Below are positions 28,064 through 36,678 of a stretch of DNA of 64,000 nt, piece after piece. The stretch is from the NCBI GenBank assembly GCA_013414765.1, contig CP058708.1, positions 3,529,553 to 3,593,552 of the forward strand, in the 5' to 3' direction. Positions within the stretch are counted from its first letter, which is position 1. Each line of letters opens with the position of its first letter. The notes under the pieces are model-generated. The model was not told where the DNA came from and ran no database searches. It saw only the letters and a list, made by a program, of their open reading frames with translations. The translations under genes and the position numbers were made by a program. This DNA is from Candidatus Accumulibacter cognatus (GTDB lineage: Bacteria; Pseudomonadota; Gammaproteobacteria; Burkholderiales; Rhodocyclaceae).

Positions 28064-30382
28064 ATGAGCGAAGCCCTGATGCCGAAAACCATCCTTCACG
28101 TCGGCTGCGGTCGGGCGCCACTGCCCGCACATTTCCGATCGCCCGAGTGGCGCGAGATCCGCTACGACATCGACCCCGCCGTCCAGCCGGATCTCGTCGG
28201 CAGCATGACCGAAATGGCCGAGCTGCGTGACGCCAGCGTCGACGCCATCTGGTCGAGCCACAACCTCGAGCATCTGCTGCCGCACGAGGTGCCGACCGCT
28301 CTCGCCGAGTTCCGGCGCGTGCTGCGGCCCGGCGGGATGGCGTATGTCGTCGTGCCCGATGTGCAGAGCCTGGCCGAAAAGATCGCCAGTGGCGACCTGG
28401 AGGGCGAATTGTACCGCTCGCCGATCGGGTCGATCGCGGTGCTCGACGTGCTCTGGGGCCACCGCGCGTCGATCGCTGCCGGACGGCACTACATGGGGCA
28501 CCGTACCGGCTTCAGCGCCGCTACCCTGCAACGCCGGCTGACCGAGGCCGGCTTCGATCCGGTGTCGGTGGAACGGCGACCACAGGCATTCGAGCTGTTT
28601 GCTTCGGCTGCAGGACCTGCGGCGATCGAGACACTTTTCGAGAGCGCACGGCAGGCGCACACCGCCGGCCGCTGGGTCGATGCCGAGGTACTCTACGGCG
28701 AAGTCGTCGCGCGCTCGCCTGGACATTGGCCGGCATGGCTCGAACGTGGCATCGTCTGCTGGGCGCTCAAGCGGCGCGATGCCGCCCTGGCCCACGTTCG
28801 GCAAGCGCTGGCCATCGAACCGGACTTCGCACGCACGCAGGCGACGCTCGGCGCCTTTCTTGGCATCAGCGGCCAGCCCATGGCGGCGCTGCCGCACCTG
28901 CAGCGCGCCGTCGAACTCGATCCAAAGGCAGTCGAGGCGCATTACAACCTCGGCAAGGCCTTGCAGGAGCAGGGCGAGGTCGCCGCTGCCGAATACAGCT
29001 ACCGTGCGGTGCTGCACCTCGATCCTGATCACCAGCTGGCGCGCCTGAACCTTGGCAATGTGCTGCTGGCGCAATGGCGCGGCCCCGAGGGTTTGCCGCA
29101 TTACCGCGCGGCGACGCGGGCAATCGACGATCCTTACGTACAGAGCAACTGGCCCATGCTGTTGAATTTTGCGGCCGAACCCTCGGATGACGAGGTTTTC
29201 GCCGCACATCGCGAGTTCGACGAGCGGATGATCGCGCCGCTGGCCGGCCTGATCGTTGCTCCGCTCAACCCACCCGACCCCGGACGGCGACTGCGCATCG
29301 GCTATCTGTCGCGTGACTTCTGCCGCCACGCCGTGCGCTACTTCCTGCTGCCGATCATCGAGCACCATGACCACCAGGCCTTCGAGATCTGCTGCTACTA
29401 TTTCCGTGACCGCGCCGACGAGGTGACCGAGCTGTTCCGCCGGCATGCCGACCACTGGGTCGATTGCCACGATCTCGACGACGATGAACTGGCCACGCGC
29501 ATTCGTCGGGATGGCATCGACATCCTCGTCGATCTGGCCGGTTACACCGATCGCAATCGTCTGCTCGTGGTCGGCCGCAAGCCTGCGCCGGTGCAGATCG
29601 CCTATCTTGGTTATCCGGCAAGCACCGGCATTCGCACGCTCGATTACCGCATCAGCGACTCATGGATCGACCCTGATCCGCCAGCCCCCCCGGTCGCCTC
29701 GTCGGAGATGCCGCTACGGCTCGCGCATGGCTACTACTGCTACGCACCCTTGCCGGATTCGCCGCCGGTGGGAACGCTGCCGCTCGACCGTAGCGGCAAG
29801 GTCACGTTCGGATCGCTCAACCAGGCACCCAAGCTGAACCGGCCGTTGCTTGAAGCGTGGGCCGAGATTCTGCGCCGTCTGCCAGCATCCCGGCTGTTGA
29901 TCCAGAACGCCGCCATGCACGCCGGTCCAGCCAGTGGGTACGCGATCGCGCTCTTCGAGCAACTCGGCATCGACCGTGCCCGGCTGGAATTCCGGCCGTT
30001 CGGCAAGGCCCCAGGCTATCTGCAGACCTACCACGACGTCGACATCGCGCTCGACAGTTTTCCCTACAACGGCGGCACCACCACCTGCGAGGCCCTGTGG
30101 ATGGGCGTGCCGGTGGTCTCGCGTTGCGGTGGCCGGCAGGTCGCGCGACTGGGTCTGAGCATCCTGAACCAGGTCGGCCTCGGCGACCTGGTCGCTGATT
30201 CGGCCGAGCATTATGTCGAAACCGCGCTGGCACTCGCCAACGACGCCGATCGCCTGCGCCGCCTACGCATGACGATGCGCGCGCGCCTGCTGCAGTCGCC
30301 GCTGATGGAGCAGGCGGGTTTCACGCGCGAACTGGAAGCCTCGTATCGCGAGGTCTGGCGGCGCTGGTGTGCTGAACGCTGA
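28064..30382 (+). CDS. Methyltransferase-TPR-O-GlcNAc transferase (SPINDLY-type, GT41) fusion
   Basis: A 772-residue multidomain protein, apparently cytoplasmic. Residues about 1-185 are a class I SAM methyltransferase ('ILHVGCGRAPLP', 'SSHNLEHLLPHEV', 'RRVLRPGGMAYVVVPD'). About 185-370 are TPR repeats ('AHYNLGKALQEQGEVAAAEY'). About 405-770 are an OGT/SPINDLY catalytic region with 'RIGYLSRDFCRHAV', 'DILVDLAGYTDRNRL', 'VTFGSLNQAPKLN' and the UDP-site 'DSFPYNGGTTTCEALWMGVP'. TPR-OGT proteins transfer a sugar from a nucleotide donor to protein Ser/Thr. The methyltransferase fusion is unusual. Target and donor are unknown. Confidence 0.9.
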   Translation: MSEALMPKTILHVGCGRAPLPAHFRSPEWREIRYDIDPAVQPDLVGSMTEMAELRDASVDAIWSSHNLEHLLPHEVPTALAEFRRVLRPGGMAYVVVPDVQSLAEKIASGDLEGELYRSPIGSIAVLDVLWGHRASIAAGRHYMGHRTGFSAATLQRRLTEAGFDPVSVERRPQAFELFASAAGPAAIETLFESARQAHTAGRWVDAEVLYGEVVARSPGHWPAWLERGIVCWALKRRDAALAHVRQALAIEPDFARTQATLGAFLGISGQPMAALPHLQRAVELDPKAVEAHYNLGKALQEQGEVAAAEYSYRAVLHLDPDHQLARLNLGNVLLAQWRGPEGLPHYRAATRAIDDPYVQSNWPMLLNFAAEPSDDEVFAAHREFDERMIAPLAGLIVAPLNPPDPGRRLRIGYLSRDFCRHAVRYFLLPIIEHHDHQAFEICCYYFRDRADEVTELFRRHADHWVDCHDLDDDELATRIRRDGIDILVDLAGYTDRNRLLVVGRKPAPVQIAYLGYPASTGIRTLDYRISDSWIDPDPPAPPVASSEMPLRLAHGYYCYAPLPDSPPVGTLPLDRSGKVTFGSLNQAPKLNRPLLEAWAEILRRLPASRLLIQNAAMHAGPASGYAIALFEQLGIDRARLEFRPFGKAPGYLQTYHDVDIALDSFPYNGGTTTCEALWMGVPVVSRCGGRQVARLGLSILNQVGLGDLVADSAEHYVETALALANDADRLRRLRMTMRARLLQSPLMEQAGFTRELEASYREVWRRWCAER

Positions 30383-30412
30383 ACCTCTGGCAGGAAGCGG
30401 GCGCACGTTCCG

Positions 30413-30563
30413 CTGAGAGGTTGTGAAGAAATCGTCGCGAGCAGGCCGAGATGCAAGGCGCGATGGAGCGAACGACGAGACATATCAAGTGGATAGGCGA
30501 GGAGTGAGCGACTGAGCAACGCAGCAGATCGGTCGCGCAGTAGATTTATTCACAACCTCTGAG
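30413..30563. mobile_element. MITE-like inverted-repeat element B in intergenic region 30383-30688
   Basis: Ends 30413-30432 (CTGAGAGGTTGTGAAGAAAT) and 30544-30563 are inverted repeats matching at 18 of 20 bases, giving a 151-bp element without coding capacity. The remaining part of the 306-base gap holds a tandem GAATACGAAT/GAATACGAAC pair near 30656 and the ribosome site of the next gene. Confidence 0.6.
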
Positions 30564-30688
30564 CTTGCCGGCAGGATCGTCTTGCCCTTGCGACGCCTGA
30601 TCGACGATGTCGCTGCATCCAATCGCCCGCGCGGCACGTATGAAGGGATGATGAATACGAATGAATACGAACCACCGAAAGGAAATCG

Positions 30689-31516
30689 ATGAACAGCCGC
30701 CTGGCACCTGACCCGCGACGCGATTGCCAGGAGATCGTTCGCCATCTGGCGACGCTGGTCTTTCCCTGGGATACCACACGCTCGCTCGAACTTGCGCTGT
30801 TCCGCACCTTCGCGTCGGCGCGGATCGGCGGTCTGCTGCATGCCACCGGCGAATTCGAGAAGCGCACCGGGAAACGCTACGATGATACCGACCTGATCAT
30901 CAGTGAAATCATCGAAAACGGTTTCGACAGTCCGCGCGGTGCCAGCGCCATCGCGCGCATGAACGCCCTGCATGGGCGTTTCAGGATTGCCAACGAAGAC
31001 TTCCTGTACGTGCTGTCAACCTTCGTCTTCGAGCCGATTCGCTGGAATCGACGCTTCGGCTGGCGTCGCATGACCGAATTCGAGCAACAGGCATGGTTCT
31101 GGTTCTGGCGGAACCTCGGCGAACGGATGTCGATCCGCGACCTGCCCGACCATCTCGGCGACTTCGAGCGCACCAGCCGCGCCTATGAAGCGGCCAACTT
31201 TGGCTTTAGCAGTGCCAATCAACAGGTGGCGCTGGCCACGCGCGAACTCTTTGCCGGCTGGTTTCCCGCCGTTTTGCGCCCGCTCGTTCGCAGCAGCATT
31301 CACGCGTTGCTCGATCCGCCGCTGCTCAGCGCCTTTGGTTTGCAACCGGCACCGCGCTGGCTGGTCTGGGCTGCCGAACATGCGCTGCGTTTTCGGGCCA
31401 GGGTCCTGCGCTGGCTGCCACGCCGCCGGCGTCCGAAACTGCGCACGCAGATTCCGCGGACGGATTATCCGCAGGGCTACCGCATCGAATCGCTCGGGCC
31501 GCCCCCGCCGGGCTGA
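30689..31516 (+). CDS. MpaB/DUF2236-like oxygenase family protein
   Basis: A 275-residue protein of the family named after fungal MpaB and bacterial latex-clearing (Lcp) proteins, predicted heme-dependent oxygenases. Telling segments are 'RTGKRYDDTDLIISEIIENG', 'MNALHGRFRIANEDFLYVLS' and 'FEPIRWNRRFGWRRMTEFE', with conserved histidine and arginines that could bind heme. The C-terminal 60 residues are very basic. No signal peptide is seen. The substrate is unknown. A quinol-monooxygenase-like gene follows after 74 bases. Confidence 0.82.
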   Translation: MNSRLAPDPRRDCQEIVRHLATLVFPWDTTRSLELALFRTFASARIGGLLHATGEFEKRTGKRYDDTDLIISEIIENGFDSPRGASAIARMNALHGRFRIANEDFLYVLSTFVFEPIRWNRRFGWRRMTEFEQQAWFWFWRNLGERMSIRDLPDHLGDFERTSRAYEAANFGFSSANQQVALATRELFAGWFPAVLRPLVRSSIHALLDPPLLSAFGLQPAPRWLVWAAEHALRFRARVLRWLPRRRRPKLRTQIPRTDYPQGYRIESLGPPPPG

Positions 31517-31590
31517 CTGGACGGCGACCCCTGTAAAACTGAGGCACTACGGGTGCCTATTCTCAAGACCACCCATACAAGGAAGAAACG

Positions 31591-31878
31591 ATGATCAGAA
31601 TCATGGCCCGAATTACCGCCCGATCCGGTAGAGAGGACGAACTGCGGTCGGTATTGCAGGATTTGCTAGGCCCAAGTCGCCAGGAAAGCGGCTGCGTGAG
31701 CTACGAGCTGTTTCAGAATCAGGACGATCCGCTTGAGTTCGTGACCGTCGAGCAGTGGACCGATCAGGCAGTCGCTGACGCCCATCTGGCGAGCGCCCAT
31801 GTGGCCAAGGCGATCACGCTGGCGGCTGAACTGCTGGCGCAGCCTCCCCTGATCCATCGCTTCAGCTCGATCGATTGA
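31591..31878 (+). CDS. Antibiotic biosynthesis monooxygenase (ABM/YgiN-like) protein
   Basis: A 95-residue ferredoxin-like ABM-domain protein ('IMARITARSGREDELRSVL', 'QESGCVSYELFQNQDDPLEF', 'EQWTDQAVADAHLAS'). Such proteins form small dimers that oxidise quinols or bind reactive small molecules without cofactors. A purine-rich ribosome site (AAGGAAGAAACG) precedes the ATG. A hydrolase gene starts two bases after its stop, so the two form a transcription unit. The substrate cannot be predicted. Confidence 0.88.
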   Translation: MIRIMARITARSGREDELRSVLQDLLGPSRQESGCVSYELFQNQDDPLEFVTVEQWTDQAVADAHLASAHVAKAITLAAELLAQPPLIHRFSSID

Positions 31879-31879
31879 C

Positions 31880-32728
31880 ATGGTCGGGCTGAGCATGGCC
31901 AATGTCCGGGTTGCTGCCGACATTGGCGCGCTGTGGCGGCGCGCGCTGGCGCTTGTCGCCGCATTGGCCGGCAGTTCTTACCTGGTAGCGCTGGCCTGGG
32001 TCTACTGCTACCAGGAGACTCTGATCTTTCAACCCGATCCGCTGCCGGCGACATACCGCTTCGCGCTTGCCGATGTGCATGAGGTGGATATCCCGGTCGC
32101 CGGCGCGACGCTCTCGGCGTTGCACTTGCAATTGCCGAATCCACGCGGAGTGGTTTTCTATCTGCATGGCAACAACGGTAATCTGGCGACCTGGTTCAGC
32201 AATGTCGAATTCTACCGGGAGGCCAACTACGATCTGTTCATGTTGGACTATCGCGGCTATGGCAAGAGTAGTGGCCGCATCGAGAGCGAAGCACAGCTTC
32301 GCGCCGACGTGCTGGCCGCCTGGCGTTTTGTTGCGCCGCAATACGCCGGCAAGCGTAAGGTCATATTTGGGCGCTCTCTCGGCACGGGGCTGGCTGCGGG
32401 CTTGGCGGCAGCGGTTCAACCCGACCTGACGATCCTGGTCTCTCCGTATTGCAGCATGGCCCAGCTCATGCATTCGAATTATCCGCTGCTGCCGACCTGG
32501 CTGTTGCGCTACCCGCTGGCGACCTGCCAGGATGCCTCGCTTTTGCATGGTCCATTGCTGCTGGTGCATGGCGAGCAGGATCGGCTAATTCCGGTCACGC
32601 ATAGCGAACGACTGTTGTCCGTCGCATCGCAGGCGCGCCTGCTGCGACTCCCGGCGGCGGCACACGCCGACGTCCATCGCTTCAGCGCCTACACTGAGGA
32701 ACTTCTCGGGGCACTGCAAGCACTTTGA
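31880..32728 (+). CDS. Alpha/beta hydrolase with N-terminal membrane anchor (BEM46-like)
   Basis: A 282-residue serine hydrolase. An uncleaved-looking hydrophobic segment (about 18-43, 'LALVAALAGSSYLVALAWVY') anchors the enzyme, and the catalytic domain follows. It has an oxyanion region 'FYLHGNNGN', the nucleophile elbow 'FGRSLGTG' (serine near 167), a late acid near 'HGEQDRLIP' and a histidine in 'AAHADVHRFS'. This matches the YfhR/BEM46 group of unknown substrate. The start ATG lies two bases after the ABM gene. The stop codon abuts a dispersed palindromic repeat. Confidence 0.87.
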   Translation: MVGLSMANVRVAADIGALWRRALALVAALAGSSYLVALAWVYCYQETLIFQPDPLPATYRFALADVHEVDIPVAGATLSALHLQLPNPRGVVFYLHGNNGNLATWFSNVEFYREANYDLFMLDYRGYGKSSGRIESEAQLRADVLAAWRFVAPQYAGKRKVIFGRSLGTGLAAGLAAAVQPDLTILVSPYCSMAQLMHSNYPLLPTWLLRYPLATCQDASLLHGPLLLVHGEQDRLIPVTHSERLLSVASQARLLRLPAAAHADVHRFSAYTEELLGALQAL

Positions 32729-32840
32729 CGGTCATGACTTTTTCAGGCACTTCGGATCATCATCAAAGTCATGACAGTTTACTTTTCCCGACCCATGAGG
32801 GGGAGGGGAGATCGTGAGTCGTTGACGCGACTGTTACATT
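32729..32840. repeat. Dispersed palindromic repeat, copy 3 (P plus Q)
   Basis: Immediately follows the hydrolase stop. Module P has GGTCATGACTTT (32730-32741) and AAAGTCATGAC (32765-32775). Module Q follows with GGGGGAGGGGAGATCGTGAG (about 32799-32818) and TTGACGCGACT. It ends about 30 bases before the acyl-CoA ligase ATG. Confidence 0.82.
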
Positions 32841-32869
32841 AACTCCAACCGATACAAGGGGGATACCTC

Positions 32870-34510
32870 ATGCTCAGGGGACTCATGCAGGAGCGGCCGT
32901 TGTTGGTCTCGTCACTGATCGAACACGCGGCACGTTGCCATCCACAGGCCGAGATCGTTTCGCGTACCAGCGAGGGGCCGCTGCATCGTTGTACCTATGC
33001 CGACATCTGCCGCCGTTCCAGACAGGTGGCGAACGCACTGACCGCACTAGGGGTTGTTCCGGGCGAGCGGATCGCCACCCTGGCGTGGAATGGCTACCGG
33101 CATATGGAGTTGTATTATGGCGTGTCGGGGATGGGAGCGGTTCTGCACACCATCAACCCGCGCCTGTTCCCGGAACAGATCGAATACATTGTCAGGCATG
33201 CCGAAGACCAGTTCCTGTTCTTCGACCTCGGTTTCATACCGCTGGTCGAAAAGCTGGCGCAGGCGGTTCCCGGCGTTCGCGGTTTCGTGGTCATGACTGA
33301 CCGGGCGCATCTGCCGGTATGCGACATTCCCGGCCTGCTCTGCTACGAGGATCTGCTCGGCGCCGCATCCGATGCCTACGACTGGCCGCAGTTCGACGAA
33401 CATACCGCCTCGTCGCTGTGCTATACCTCCGGAACCACCGGCAACCCGAAAGGCGTTCTCTACTCGCATCGCTCGTCGGTGCTGCATGCATGGGCCGCCT
33501 GCGCGGTCGACGGCCTGGCTATCGGAGTTGCGGAAACCCTTTTGCTGGTGGTTCCGATGTTCCATGTCAACGCCTGGGGAATGCCCTACGCTGGTGCCAT
33601 GAGCGGTGCCCGGCTGGTGATGCCCGGCCCGGCACTCGACGGCAAGAGTGTCTATGAACTGCTGCGCGACGAGCAGGTGACGCTGGCCCTTGGCGTACCC
33701 ACGGTCTGGCGAATGCTCCTGCAGCATGTCGATGGCGCCGGTCTGAAGCCACGGGACGAACTGTGCCTGCGCCGCGTCGTGATCGGCGGTTCATCGGCTC
33801 CGCGCGCGATGACCGAAGCCTTTGCGAACACCTTCGGGGCTTTCGTCGTTCATGCCTGGGGAATGACAGAGATGTCGCCGGTCGGAACGGTCTGCAATCT
33901 GTTGCCCAAGCACGAGGACTACACCTTCGAACAGCGACTGGACATCCAGGAGAAGCAGGGGCGGGCGGTCTATGGCGTCGAGATGAAGATCGTCGACGAT
34001 CAGGGCGAGCGCCTGCCGCAGGACGGACAGGCCGCCGGCCACCTGCTGGTGCGCGGGCCGTGGATCACCAGCGGCTACTACCGGGACGAGGGCGGCGGCA
34101 TCGTCGATGCCGATGGTTTCTTCGACACCGGCGACGTCGCGACCATCGACCTCGATGGCTACCTGCAGATCACCGACCGTTCGAAGGACGTGATCAAGTC
34201 CGGGGGCGAGTGGATTTCGTCGATCGCCCTCGAGAATGCCGCGGTGGCACACCCGGCGGTCGCCGAAGCTGCGGTGATCGGCGTGGCGCACGACAAATGG
34301 CAGGAAAGGCCGCTGCTGGTGGTCGTCAGAAAACCCGGCGAGGCGCTGACTCGCGAGACGATGCTCGAGTTCCTGCAGGGCAGGGTGGCAAACTGGTGGA
34401 TTCCGGACGATGTCGCCTTTGTCGACGAACTGCCGCATACCGCGACCGGCAAACTGCACAAGCTGAGGCTGCGGGAGATGTTCAAGGACTATCGTCTGCC
34501 ATCGGCGTGA
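32870..34510 (+). CDS. Long-chain fatty-acid-CoA ligase family (AMP-binding)
   Basis: ATP-dependent acyl-CoA synthetase, 546 residues. The ANL-superfamily phosphate loop 'YTSGTTGNPKGVLYSH' is at about residue 185. Further motifs are 'HAWGMTEMSP', the hinge region 'FFDTGDVATIDLDGYLQITD', 'KDVIKSGGEWISSIALE' and the C-terminal catalytic lysine in 'LPHTATGKLHKLRL'. It resembles medium/long-chain ligases used in beta-oxidation. A ribosome site (AAGGGGG) precedes the ATG. It is not linked to the acyl-CoA dehydrogenase cluster at 45-53 kb but would feed the same pathway. Chain length is not predictable. Confidence 0.9.
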   Translation: MLRGLMQERPLLVSSLIEHAARCHPQAEIVSRTSEGPLHRCTYADICRRSRQVANALTALGVVPGERIATLAWNGYRHMELYYGVSGMGAVLHTINPRLFPEQIEYIVRHAEDQFLFFDLGFIPLVEKLAQAVPGVRGFVVMTDRAHLPVCDIPGLLCYEDLLGAASDAYDWPQFDEHTASSLCYTSGTTGNPKGVLYSHRSSVLHAWAACAVDGLAIGVAETLLLVVPMFHVNAWGMPYAGAMSGARLVMPGPALDGKSVYELLRDEQVTLALGVPTVWRMLLQHVDGAGLKPRDELCLRRVVIGGSSAPRAMTEAFANTFGAFVVHAWGMTEMSPVGTVCNLLPKHEDYTFEQRLDIQEKQGRAVYGVEMKIVDDQGERLPQDGQAAGHLLVRGPWITSGYYRDEGGGIVDADGFFDTGDVATIDLDGYLQITDRSKDVIKSGGEWISSIALENAAVAHPAVAEAAVIGVAHDKWQERPLLVVVRKPGEALTRETMLEFLQGRVANWWIPDDVAFVDELPHTATGKLHKLRLREMFKDYRLPSA

Positions 34511-34608
34511 GCGCAGTGGCAGTTGGTGACGGGCGGCATCTGGCATAATCGGTCCCACAGCGTTTGACCATCTGTGCGTGCCCATCAACCCAAGGAAACC
34601 AGACTGCC

Positions 34609-36258
34609 ATGAAGCCATCACGCCCTGCCCAAAAAGCCACCGCGCTCTATACCTGTTTGGCGCTCCTCGCACCCCTGAGCGCCTCGGCTGTCGCGCCTGA
34701 ACCGGCAGCGGGACGGATTGCCCTGGTGATCGGCAACGGCGCCTATGTCGCCTCACCGCTCGTCAACCCTGCGCGCGATGCGCGCGCAGTCGCCGAACGC
34801 CTGCGCGAGGCGGGGTTTCGCGTGACGCTGAAGGTGGACTCGCCGCGCCGCGAATTGCAGGAAGCCATCCGCGGCTTCGGCGATGCGCTCGCGCGCGACA
34901 ACCGGGCGGTCGGTGTCTTTTACTACGCGGGCCATGGAGTCCAGCTCAACTGGCGAAATTTCATGCTGCCGGTGGATGTACGCATCACCCGTCCGTCGGA
35001 TATCGCTGCGCAGGGCGTCGACGTCGGTCTCTTGCTCGAAAGTCTCGGCCGTGCGCGCAATCCGCTCAATCTGGTGATTCTCGACGCCTGCCGCAACAAC
35101 CCTTTTGGCAGCGATTTTCGCACCGATGACCGGGGGCTCTCGCAGCTCGACGCGCCGCCCGGCACGCTGCTGGCCTATGCCACCGCACCCGGCAACACCG
35201 CCGATGACGGGGACGGTGCGCACGGGCTGTACACCGAGAACCTGTTGAAGGAAATGAAAGTGCCGGGCGCACCGGTCGAAGATGTCTTCAAGCGCGTGCG
35301 GCTGGCGGTGCGACGGGCATCCGAAGGTGCGCAGATTCCTTGGGAGAGCACCTCGCTGGAAGGTGATTTCGCCTTCGTCGGTGGTAGCGGTCGTGACCTG
35401 AGCCGTGAGCAGAAAGAGTTCGAAGCCGATCTGGCGACCTGGAACAGCCTGCGCGAAGCGAAGGATCCCGAGCCACTGGAGGCCTTCATCCGGCAGCGGC
35501 CAAGTGGCAAGTTTGCCGAGCTTGCGCAGCATCGACTCGACGCGGTCCTGCGCGAGCGCGGCGAAAAGCCTGTCCAGGCAGCGCCCCCGCCGCCGCTCGG
35601 GCCGGAAATGTGCGTACCGGGCGCTGCCGACGGCAAGGCCGCCTCCTACAGCGGCAAGGTGGTTTCGTTCCGCCCTGGCGAGCGTTATACGTATCGTACC
35701 GTCGATCTCGTCAGCCAGACCGAAACCGCACGCAGCACGGATACCGTTCTCAGGATCGCTGGCGACGAGGTGTTGTACAACGACGGCAGCAAGGTGAGCG
35801 ATCTGTTCGGCAACAACGTCCGCGCGCCTGACGGTACAAGCTGGACGCCCTATCAGTTTTTCATCAACGACTACGCGCTCGGCAAGCGCTGGCCGGCACA
35901 GTTCATCGTCACCCGAGCGGATGGCACGAAGGCCAATGTGCGCTTCGAGTTGCGTGTCGCTGCACGCGAGAGGATCACCTTGCCTGCCGGAACTTTCGAC
36001 AGCTACCGTATCGAAGCTCGCGGCGTCGACCTGGGCAGCGGTGTTCAGCTCGACCGCACGGCCTGGGTTGCTCCCGAGAGGATGCGCGGCTTTCTGGCAA
36101 TGGAAAATCTGGTTCGCAAGGGCGGATCGGTGATCGGAGGCGAACGGATCGAACTGGCCGACTACGCTGCCGGCGCTGCCCTGGCGACCCCGGACGCTGC
36201 GCCATCGGCAGAGAAGAAGCCGAGGGATCATGGAGGCTGGCGACCGTCTTATTATTAA
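34609..36258 (+). CDS. Caspase-like (peptidase C14) exported protein
   Basis: From ATG 34609 the product has 549 residues with a signal peptide (cleavage near 'SASAVA', about residue 30). The caspase-fold domain (about 35-270) carries the catalytic pair H109 ('YYAGHGVQ') and C161 ('ILDACRNNPF'), so it looks active. A helical linker (about 270-320) and a C-terminal 220-residue beta-rich domain of unknown type ('SYSGKVVSFRPGERYTYRTV') follow. Bacterial caspase-like proteins of this build are common in Rhodocyclales, but their physiological role is open. The longer upstream frame is rejected because it displaces the signal peptide. Confidence 0.87.
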   Translation: MKPSRPAQKATALYTCLALLAPLSASAVAPEPAAGRIALVIGNGAYVASPLVNPARDARAVAERLREAGFRVTLKVDSPRRELQEAIRGFGDALARDNRAVGVFYYAGHGVQLNWRNFMLPVDVRITRPSDIAAQGVDVGLLLESLGRARNPLNLVILDACRNNPFGSDFRTDDRGLSQLDAPPGTLLAYATAPGNTADDGDGAHGLYTENLLKEMKVPGAPVEDVFKRVRLAVRRASEGAQIPWESTSLEGDFAFVGGSGRDLSREQKEFEADLATWNSLREAKDPEPLEAFIRQRPSGKFAELAQHRLDAVLRERGEKPVQAAPPPPLGPEMCVPGAADGKAASYSGKVVSFRPGERYTYRTVDLVSQTETARSTDTVLRIAGDEVLYNDGSKVSDLFGNNVRAPDGTSWTPYQFFINDYALGKRWPAQFIVTRADGTKANVRFELRVAARERITLPAGTFDSYRIEARGVDLGSGVQLDRTAWVAPERMRGFLAMENLVRKGGSVIGGERIELADYAAGAALATPDAAPSAEKKPRDHGGWRPSYY

Positions 36259-36259
36259 T

Positions 36260-36305
36260 GTGGAAGTCGCGTTAGCGACTCACGAATCTTTCTTCCCCAT
36301 CTGCG
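36260..36305. repeat. Dispersed palindromic repeat, copy 4 (module Q, reverse orientation)
   Basis: Directly after the caspase-like gene stop: GGAAGTCGCGTTAGCGACTC then ACGAATC and a C-rich run. It is the reverse complement of the Q module's GATTCGTGAGTCGC...GCGACTT. Confidence 0.7.
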
Positions 36306-36678
36306 CGCGAGCCACCGTCCTGCGCTGCGCAACATTTCCAGGCGTAAGTTCTCGATCTGGGAAGATCTGTTCGGCCATGCGAGCGGCGAAGACATCGGCT
36401 CAATGTTCAGCAGCCTAAAAGTCCGTCAGCCTGTTAGTCACCCTGTTTACATTAGTTTACAGACTTGACCGGTCTCCATCGATGGGGCCGGTAAGAAAGT
36501 ATCCATTTCGTAAAATTAATGCAAAGAAAAATTCGCCTGCAGAGCTCATTGGGAAAGCTTACGTCGATGTTTTTTATATTTATTCTTCCCTGGCACGGTT
36601 TTTGACTGCATCGCCCCTGATTAGCGCAGATGTAAACCTCCCGGCCAGCGGTCGGACGACGAGATAGGGGGCAGTGAG
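36306..36678. other. Hydrogenase operon upstream region
   Basis: The rest of the gap before hybO has no gene. It is AT-rich from 36440 on. It shows a direct repeat GTTTACATTAGTTTACA (about 36445-36461) and an imperfect palindrome with CCGG ends at 36469-36491, both possible activator sites. A sigma54-like promoter at 36591 is listed separately. Confidence 0.45.
36591..36607 (+). promoter_or_regulatory. Sigma54-like promoter candidate for the hyb operon
   Basis: TGGCACGGTTTTTGACT has a perfect -24 element TGGCACG and correct spacing, but the -12 element reads TTGA instead of TTGC. It lies about 75 bases upstream of hybO. Several hydrogenase operons (for example hup/hox) are RpoN-driven. One mismatch in a key base keeps this tentative. 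Confidence 0.5.

Noticed and set aside
26222-29470. Long minus-strand frames (554 and 492 codons) opposite the channel and OGT fusion genes
   Set aside because: They mirror GC-rich coding on the plus strand and carry no recognisable motifs.
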